NCBI GenBank assembly: GCA_016781635.1
Contig: JADDPY010000457.1
Coordinates: 1-17,645 of the forward strand
Reading direction: 5' to 3'
Origin: Rubrobacter sp.
Lineage (GTDB): Bacteria; Actinomycetota; Rubrobacteria; Rubrobacterales; Rubrobacteraceae
DNA length: 17,645 bases
Under the pieces are notes generated by a model that did not search any database, was not told the origin of the DNA, and was given only the letters and a program-made list of their open reading frames with translations. How positions within the stretch are numbered: the stretch's first letter is position 1; every line of letters begins with the position of its first letter. Positions 13,041-17,645 of this stretch are shown here, piece after piece. The translations under genes were made by a program, and so were the position numbers.

Positions 13041-13565
13041 CTACGAAGCCCTCTGCTCCGGCTCGTCTTCGGGATCGAGCCGGAGCAACCGCAGGGTCGG
13101 CAACCATACCTCGCGCCTGGGTCCGTCATCGAGCTCGACCGCCGCGTTGGACCCGTCCGCAGAGACGTAGCGCACCTCGCCGGCGCCCACGGGAGAAACC
13201 ACCCGCTCCCCGATCGAGATGTCCGGCAAAAAGGCTTCCCGTAGCGCCGATACGTAGGCGAGAGCCAGGGAACGACCCACGTGCGCCCCCTCGTCGCGCC
13301 GGTCGGCGACGAGGATGCCCGCGATGCGGTAGAGGTTCGCCCTGGAGACTTGCGAGATGAGGCAGGCACGGATCGTACCGCGCACCAACCCCTCCTCGAA
13401 CTCCGAGTACTCCTCCCCGCTCCTCTCCAGAATAGCCATGACCCTCGGAAACGCCCGCCGGAGCGCCTCCTCGACCGTCAGCCCGTTTACCCCACGCTTG
13501 TAGACGTGCGGGTCGAGCCGCTCCTCCTCCCGCCGGCGCGGTACCGAAAGCCAATCCTGTGCCAT
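13041..13565 (-). CDS. Unknown protein: helical N-terminus, small beta-barrel-like C-terminus
   Basis: 174-aa protein I do not recognise. Residues about 1-110 look helical, with RRREEERLDPHVYKRG near the start and LTVEEALRRAFPRVMAILER next. Residues about 120-165 (SIGERVVSPVGAGEVRYV, AAVELDDG, EVWLPTLRLLRLD) alternate like a small SH3/KOW- or CarD-like beta barrel, a fold often used to contact RNA, ribosomes or RNA polymerase. The end is acidic (DPEDEPEQ). Of several possible starts, ATG 13563-13565 has GAGGTGAGGAG just upstream. A perfect TATAAT lies 27 bases before it. It appears to be the first gene of the unit with the lipid kinase and moaDE. The fold guess is inference from the residue pattern. 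Confidence 0.75.
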   Translation of the reverse strand: MAQDWLSVPRRREEERLDPHVYKRGVNGLTVEEALRRAFPRVMAILERSGEEYSEFEEGLVRGTIRACLISQVSRANLYRIAGILVADRRDEGAHVGRSLALAYVSALREAFLPDISIGERVVSPVGAGEVRYVSADGSNAAVELDDGPRREVWLPTLRLLRLDPEDEPEQRAS

Positions 13566-13592
13566 GTTGCTCCTCACCTCTGTCATGGCTAT

Positions 13593-13620
13593 ATTATACC
13601 TCACTGAAACTAGTGAACAA
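13593..13620 (-). promoter_or_regulatory. Promoter with inverted repeat in the spacer
   Basis: On the minus strand TTGTTC (13620-13615) and a perfect TATAAT (13598-13593) are 16 bp apart. The spacer carries an inverted repeat, TCACT-N6-AGTGA (13601-13616), a typical layout for a repressor site or a MerR-type operator. It drives the 13041-13565 gene and probably the kinase and moaDE behind it. Confidence 0.6.
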
Positions 13621-13723
13621 AGCTCGTTTTCTCTGCAAAGGCGATATTTTTCGGCTGTGAAAGGGCGATTGGAGGCGGGTGGGAGTACACTTATCCCAAA
13701 GGGCGACGGATGGGGGTTTGCAT

Positions 13724-14458
13724 TTGGATTCTGGCGGGTTTCTGGAGCGATTGAAGCGGGAGGTGATCGGGCACCCGGCGCTCGTGCATCCTTTTCTGGA
13801 GCGGTTTGGTGAGGGGGACTCGAGCGAGGAGGGGGTGAGGACCTTCGCGATCCAGTACTACCGTCACGTCCGCGTGAGCCGGTTGTACCTCGCGGCCCTG
13901 ATCTCCAACTGCGGCAACGACGAGCCTTTGCAGCTCGCGCTCGCCGAGGTCCTCCTGGACGAGTACGGTCACCTGAACCCGGAGGAGACGCACCCGGCCT
14001 TGTACAGGCGCTTCATGCGCGCCCTGGAGATCTCGGAGGAGGAGTGGGAGGCACCCGCGACTCTCCCGGAGGTCGAGCTGTACATCAGCCGGCACAGGGA
14101 GTTGACGCGTCACCCGGACGTGCGGCTCGGACTCGGGGCGATGGGCCCGGCGAGCGAGTGGCCCGTCCCCCCGATCTACGTGAAGCTCTCCGAGGGGCTC
14201 AAGAAGGCAACGAGCCTCCCGATCGATGCGCTGGAGATCTTTACGAGCCACGTCACCATGGACGTGACCCACGCCCGCATAATGATGGACGCCATCGCCC
14301 CCTACGCGGAAGACGAGGAGGGCCAGCGGAAGGTTCGCGAAGGCACCATGGCCTCCCTCGACGCGCGCTCCGTGATGCTCGATGGCTTCTACAGGGCCGT
14401 CTACGGCGAACCCGTGCCGATTGTAGAAGACTCCGCCGTCCGAGCCGCGCGCCCGTAA
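13724..14458 (+). CDS. Haem-oxygenase-like (TenA/PqqC/HDO-type) diiron protein
   Basis: 244-aa all-helical protein of the TenA/PqqC superfamily. It opens FLERLKREVIGHPALVHPFL, then FAIQYYRHVRVSRLYLAAL and LLDEYGHLNPEETH. Candidate iron ligands fit the pattern of haem-oxygenase-like diiron oxidases (E-x9-H, a lone E, then H-x3-D-x2-H): Glu80 and His90, Glu157 (KLSEGL), and His176-Asp180-His183 in SHVTMDVTH. Known relatives desaturate, cleave or oxidise small molecules or fatty acids; the substrate here is unknown. TTG 13724 has GGATGGGGG 7 bases upstream. GTG 13679 (15 codons earlier, GGAGG at 13671) and TTG 13718 are alternatives. Only 3 bases separate it from mutM, so coupling is likely. Confidence 0.82.
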   Translation: MDSGGFLERLKREVIGHPALVHPFLERFGEGDSSEEGVRTFAIQYYRHVRVSRLYLAALISNCGNDEPLQLALAEVLLDEYGHLNPEETHPALYRRFMRALEISEEEWEAPATLPEVELYISRHRELTRHPDVRLGLGAMGPASEWPVPPIYVKLSEGLKKATSLPIDALEIFTSHVTMDVTHARIMMDAIAPYAEDEEGQRKVREGTMASLDARSVMLDGFYRAVYGEPVPIVEDSAVRAARP

Positions 14459-14461
14459 CCG

Positions 14462-15325
14462 GTGCCCGAGCTCCCCGAGGTCGAGACGATCAAGGAGGAC
14501 CTTCGCGGTCTCGTGGTCGGCTCGACCATCGAGGAGGTCGAGATCGTGGAGCCCGCCCTCGTCGAGCAGCCGGCGTTCGAGGAGTTCGCCGGCCGGTTGC
14601 GCGGCGCGCGAATCACCGGTGCGAGGAGGCGGGCGAAGCACCTCATCTTCGAGCTCGGAGAGGGAGACTCACTCGTCTTTCAGCTCAAGATCGGGGGTCA
14701 ACTCCTGCTCGTCCCGCCCGTCCCCGAGCCCGAGACGGCGCTCATGCTCGTCCTCGGCCTCGACGGCGGTCGGAAGCTCTTTCTGAGGGACGAGACGGGC
14801 TTTACCCGCGCTCGCCTACTCGACGCGGAGGAACTCGAGGCACGCCTCGCCTCGCTTGGGCCGGAACCCTTCGAAGAGTTCTTCGACGCCGGGTATTTGA
14901 AGAGGGTGCTCGGGAGGCGCCGGGTCCAGATAAAGTCTGCGTTGCTCGACCAGAAGGTCGTCTCGGGGATAGGGAACATCTACGTCGACGAGATACTTTA
15001 CGACGCCCGGTTGCACCCGAAGCGCAAGGCCAACACGCTCTCGGAGGGGGAGTGGGAGGCGCTCTATCGCGCGATCCGGGAGAACCTTCGGGCGGGGGTG
15101 GAGCACCGGGGGACGACGGTGCGGTTGTACCGAGATGTTCTCAACCGGCCCGGCAGTCACCAGGACTATCTGCGGGTCTTCGAGAAGCACGGTAAGCCCT
15201 GCCCCGATTGCGAGGGCAAGGTCGTGCGCGAGAAGGTCGGGGGGAGGTCCACCCACTACTGCCCGTCGTGCCAGCGTGAGGATGGTAGCGGTGGGGAACA
15301 AACGTTAAACTTGGGGCTACATTAG
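14462..15325 (+). CDS. mutM: Formamidopyrimidine-DNA glycosylase (Fpg/MutM)
   Basis: 287-aa bifunctional glycosylase/AP lyase that removes 8-oxoguanine and formamidopyrimidines. It starts GTG with MPELPEVETI, giving the N-terminal catalytic Pro2-Glu3. Lys59 in RRRAKHLIF is the conserved phosphate-binding lysine. The helix-two-turn-helix is at about 160-179 (DQKVVSGIGNIYVDEIL). The C-terminal zinc finger has C247-C250 and C267-C270, with Arg262 in GRSTHYCPSC, the conserved finger arginine. KIGGQLL (76-82) stands where most Fpgs have a KMTGQL-like motif. It follows the diiron gene by 3 bases and is 15 bases before the dehydrogenase gene. Endonuclease VIII-type relatives also begin PE, but the full Fpg finger favours MutM. 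Confidence 0.94.
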   Translation: MPELPEVETIKEDLRGLVVGSTIEEVEIVEPALVEQPAFEEFAGRLRGARITGARRRAKHLIFELGEGDSLVFQLKIGGQLLLVPPVPEPETALMLVLGLDGGRKLFLRDETGFTRARLLDAEELEARLASLGPEPFEEFFDAGYLKRVLGRRRVQIKSALLDQKVVSGIGNIYVDEILYDARLHPKRKANTLSEGEWEALYRAIRENLRAGVEHRGTTVRLYRDVLNRPGSHQDYLRVFEKHGKPCPDCEGKVVREKVGGRSTHYCPSCQREDGSGGEQTLNLGLH

Positions 15326-15340
15326 GAGAGGAGAAACAAG

Positions 15341-16840
15341 GTGGCTGACAGTTTCGACCTGGTAATAATCGGAGGCGGGAACGCGGGGTACATACCTGCG
15401 ATTCGTGCGAGCCAGTTGGGGATGAAGGTGGCCCTTGTAGAGAAGCGCGAGGGCGGGCACCTCGGGGGGACATGCCTGAACGTGGGTTGCATCCCCACGA
15501 AGGCGCTCCTGCACACGGCCTCCCTGCTCCACGACGCCAGAAACGCCGAAACCTTCGGGGTGAAGGTCGGCGGTGTCGAGATCGACTACCCGCAGGTCGC
15601 CAAGAGGCGCGAGCAGGTCGTCACGCAGCTCAGGCGAGGCGTGCAGGGCTTGATGAAGAAGAACAAGGTCAAGCTCTACAACGGCGTTGGATCTTTTATA
15701 GAGCCCAAGAAGATCAAGGTCGAGGGTCACGACGGCGAGACGCATGAGCTGGAAGCAAAGAACGTCCTGATCTCGACCGGTAGCGCCGTCAGCAGCCTGC
15801 CGGGCCTCGAGTTCGACGGCGAACGGGTCATCTCCAGCGACAACGTAGCGACGGAGAACGAGGACTACCCGGAGTCCGTCATCATCCTCGGCTCGGGCGC
15901 CGTGGGCGTCGAGTTCGCGAGCATGTACAACGACTTCGGGACCGAGGTCACGATCGTCGAGCTTCTGGACAGGATCGTGCCGCTCGAGGACCCGGAGATC
16001 TCCGTCGCCTTGACGAAGGATTTCGAGGGCCGCGGCATCAAGGTACTCACGAGCACCATGGCCGACGCCGGCAGCCTGGAGAAGACGGAGACCGGCGTGA
16101 AGATAAAGACGGCCCCCGCCGGGCAGGACAAGAAGGAGGACGCCGAGGCGGAGGGCGGCTCCTACGGCGGCGAGAGCCTGCCCGTGGGCGAGACCGGCGA
16201 AGGCCAGGACGACGGGACGCTGGAAGCCGAGTGCCTGCTCGTCGCCGTCGGGCGCAAGACCGTCACCGAGGAGCTCAACCTTGACGCAACGAACGTCGAG
16301 CTCACCGAGAAGGGGACCATCAAGATCGACGAGTTCTACCGGACCGGCGAGGACGGGGTATACGCCGCTGGCGACGTGATCGGGGGCTACTGGCTCGCCC
16401 ACGCCGCCGGGCACGAGGGCATAATCGCCGTCGAGCACATGGCCGGGGAGAACCCGATGCCGCTAGATCAGAGCCTCGTCCCGCGCGTGACCTTTTGCCG
16501 CCCCGAGGTCGCCTCTTTCGGCCTCACCTTGGCGCAGGCCGAGGAGGAGGGCTACGAGGCAAGGGAGACCAAGTTCCCGTTCCTGGCTATAGGCAAGGCC
16601 CTCATCGAGGGCGAGCCCAACGGCTTCGTGAAGATAGTCGTGGATACGGAGACCGACCTGATCCTGGGCATGCACGCCATCGGGCCGCACGTCACCGACC
16701 TCATCACCGAGGGCGTCTTCGCCAAGCTCGTCGAAGGCACCCCCGAGGAGATGGGCATGACCATCCACCCGCACCCGTCCCTCTCCGAGGTAATGGGCGA
16801 GGCCGCGATGGCCTCCGAGGGGCACCCGATACACTTCTAA
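15341..16840 (+). CDS. lpdA: Dihydrolipoamide dehydrogenase (E3) with acidic insertion
   Basis: 499-aa flavoprotein disulfide reductase that reoxidises dihydrolipoyl groups of 2-oxoacid dehydrogenase or glycine-cleavage complexes, passing electrons to NAD+. FAD-binding IIGGGNAGY (9-17), redox pair C45-C50 in GGTCLNVGCIPTK, NAD-binding LGSGAVGVEFAS (183-194), second FAD motif YAAGD (341-345) and the catalytic HPHPSLSE (476-483) of the partner subunit are all present. Residues about 259-292 are an extra Gly/Glu/Asp-rich loop in the NAD domain, which explains why it is longer than the usual 460-475 aa. GTG 15341 follows AGGAGAGGAG at ideal spacing. No lipoyl-enzyme genes are adjacent; instead it shares a unit with mutM. 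Confidence 0.93.
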   Translation: MADSFDLVIIGGGNAGYIPAIRASQLGMKVALVEKREGGHLGGTCLNVGCIPTKALLHTASLLHDARNAETFGVKVGGVEIDYPQVAKRREQVVTQLRRGVQGLMKKNKVKLYNGVGSFIEPKKIKVEGHDGETHELEAKNVLISTGSAVSSLPGLEFDGERVISSDNVATENEDYPESVIILGSGAVGVEFASMYNDFGTEVTIVELLDRIVPLEDPEISVALTKDFEGRGIKVLTSTMADAGSLEKTETGVKIKTAPAGQDKKEDAEAEGGSYGGESLPVGETGEGQDDGTLEAECLLVAVGRKTVTEELNLDATNVELTEKGTIKIDEFYRTGEDGVYAAGDVIGGYWLAHAAGHEGIIAVEHMAGENPMPLDQSLVPRVTFCRPEVASFGLTLAQAEEEGYEARETKFPFLAIGKALIEGEPNGFVKIVVDTETDLILGMHAIGPHVTDLITEGVFAKLVEGTPEEMGMTIHPHPSLSEVMGEAAMASEGHPIHF

Positions 16841-16873
16841 CCCGTCCGTGAGTCAACGTCGGATAGCCATCGT

Positions 16874-16896
16874 GGGGGCGACGATTCATCGCCCCC
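16874..16896 (+). terminator. Terminator hairpin after lpdA
   Basis: GGGGGCGA (16874-16881) pairs perfectly with TCGCCCCC (16889-16896) around a 7-base loop, followed by the short T-rich TCTT. It lies 33 bases after the lpdA stop and probably ends the diiron-mutM-lpdA transcript. The weak T-run makes it less certain than the one at 6402. Confidence 0.6.
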
Positions 16897-17014
16897 TCTT
16901 GGCGCGGTAGGAACTCTCACGCAACCTCGGCCGGGCATCATCCCGAGGTATGTAAACCGCGTATGGGACGCCCGGCTCTGTTGCTGTCCGTCGATCTCTG
17001 AGGGCTGATCGCCG

Positions 17015-17620
17015 ATGACTCCCTTCGACCCTGCTCGCGACGGCTTCGGCTTTCGCAACCCGCTCGGGGAGGTGCCGCACAGGTCGGGTGGGGGAACACT
17101 CCTTCGCCCGCTCGATTCTTTTCTCTACGGCAACGGCCTCTGTTTCGGGATGGCCGTCGCCGCTCTCGCTTTGCACGGGGCGGGTCAGGGAGAGACTCCT
17201 GTTTCTGGACTACGGCCGACGCCGGAGTTGCTGGAGTTTCTTCGAGGTTATCATGCCCGGCAGCTCCGGCTACGCGTCGTCCTCGCCGCCGTGTACGACT
17301 GGTTGATCTCCGGTGGCGGAAAGTCCGAGGGGCTCCCCGGGAGGTTGAGATTACCGGGAGATATGGACCCGCACGTCCTTAACTTCGGCCCCTCTATGAA
17401 CCGGCGGTTCTTCCGATGTCTGTATCGTGCCCACGCCGTCGTACCGTACCGCGTAGATCAGGCCGGGGGAGAAGAGCGCCTCTACGTTTATGATCCGAAC
17501 CATCCGGGGGACCGGGGGAGGTTCGTGGCTTTTCGCGACGGGGGGTTTTCGTATGCCGGGTTCCGGTCGAAGGAGGGGTGGGGGATCACGCCCGTGTCGC
17601 TTTCGGCGGTAACGGCTTAG
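17015..17620 (+). CDS. Putative papain-like cysteine hydrolase-fold protein, unknown role
   Basis: 201-aa protein without a named family that I can give. The pattern resembles papain-fold Cys-His proteins: FLYGNGLCFGMAVAAL with Cys43 after Gly-Leu at the start of a helix, then RAHAVVPYRV with His140, then LYVYDPNHPGD with Asp160/Asn162 completing a possible triad. Similar C-G-M and YDPN-x-P blocks recur in uncharacterised bacterial proteins. No signal peptide or transmembrane segment is visible, so it is probably cytoplasmic. ATG 17015 has GAGGG about 12 bases upstream, a weak site. It stands alone after the lpdA terminator. AGGAGG at 17621-17626 directly after its stop may be the ribosome site of a gene beyond the window. 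The catalytic assignment is inference. Confidence 0.7.
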   Translation: MTPFDPARDGFGFRNPLGEVPHRSGGGTLLRPLDSFLYGNGLCFGMAVAALALHGAGQGETPVSGLRPTPELLEFLRGYHARQLRLRVVLAAVYDWLISGGGKSEGLPGRLRLPGDMDPHVLNFGPSMNRRFFRCLYRAHAVVPYRVDQAGGEERLYVYDPNHPGDRGRFVAFRDGGFSYAGFRSKEGWGITPVSLSAVTA

Positions 17621-17645
17621 GAGGAAGCTACCGCATCCCAACTCC

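Noticed and set aside
13691..14641. Long minus-strand open frame opposite the diiron protein and the mutM start
   Set aside because: It is a shadow frame: low-complexity His/Arg/Gly-rich text without family motifs, opposite two well-supported genes.
15317..16438. 373-codon minus-strand open frame opposite lpdA
   Set aside because: It is a GC-rich shadow of a clear flavoprotein gene, with repetitive Leu/Gly/Val/Asp content and no motif.
1..17645. tRNA, rRNA, CRISPR or insertion sequence
   Set aside because: I looked for TΨC-loop-like GTTCGA motifs with acceptor pairing, regularly spaced repeats and transposase-like proteins with terminal inverted repeats; none was convincing.

Overview
The window is strongly GC-rich and gene-dense, with many GTG and TTG starts. 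Its gene set is a DUF202 protein, a CPBP protease, a YegS-type lipid kinase, paired citrate synthases one of which carries a MerR-like head, and moaD/moaE. This points to a free-living actinobacterium, and the style of the proteins suggests a deep-branching lineage such as Rubrobacter. The taxonomic call is inference; no rRNA gene is present to confirm it.

Layout. 1-411 (-) is the 5' part of metG, cut by the window edge. 492-2057 (+) is a short run of dut, a Mut7-C ribonuclease-like protein and a DUF1990 protein. It is followed by a decayed FosA-like VOC (glyoxalase-fold) pseudogene (2062-2440) and a YdjM-type membrane hydrolase (2503-3081). yqeK (-) and cinA (+) diverge at 3639/3665 from a gap of only 25 bp with overlapping -10 boxes. 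A quinone-oxidoreductase-like MDR enzyme (5011-5988, -) follows. 6172-6434 (+) holds a free-standing structured RNA with its own sigma70-like promoter and a textbook intrinsic terminator; its 5' tail is complementary to the 3' end of 16S rRNA. 6523-9433 is a citrate synthase island: a minus-strand citrate synthase preceded by, and ATGA-overlapped with, a broken cupin gene, and a divergent citrate synthase fused to a helix-turn-helix. A 14-bp perfect palindrome lies between them. 9430-10633 (-) is a Nudix hydrolase overlapping a CPBP intramembrane protease, and 10728-11102 (+) is a DUF202 membrane protein. 11221-13565 (-) is a probable operon: unknown protein, lipid kinase, moaD, moaE (moaE apparently starts at CTG). 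13724-16840 (+) is a tightly packed trio: a haem-oxygenase-like diiron protein, mutM (Fpg) and dihydrolipoamide dehydrogenase with an acidic insertion, closed by a terminator hairpin. 17015-17620 (+) is a papain-like candidate protein.

Themes. Several genes deal with damaged or unwanted small molecules and DNA: dUTPase, CinA (NMN deamidase), YqeK (Ap4A hydrolase family), Nudix, Fpg, quinone reductase and the diiron protein. Several promoters place the -10 box about 6-9 bases before the ATG, suggesting leaderless transcripts. The most unusual element is the 6207-6434 RNA. Next are the citrate synthase island with its degraded cupin and fused regulator, and the two pseudogenes, which can be read lesion by lesion. 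No tRNA, rRNA, CRISPR array or insertion sequence was seen.
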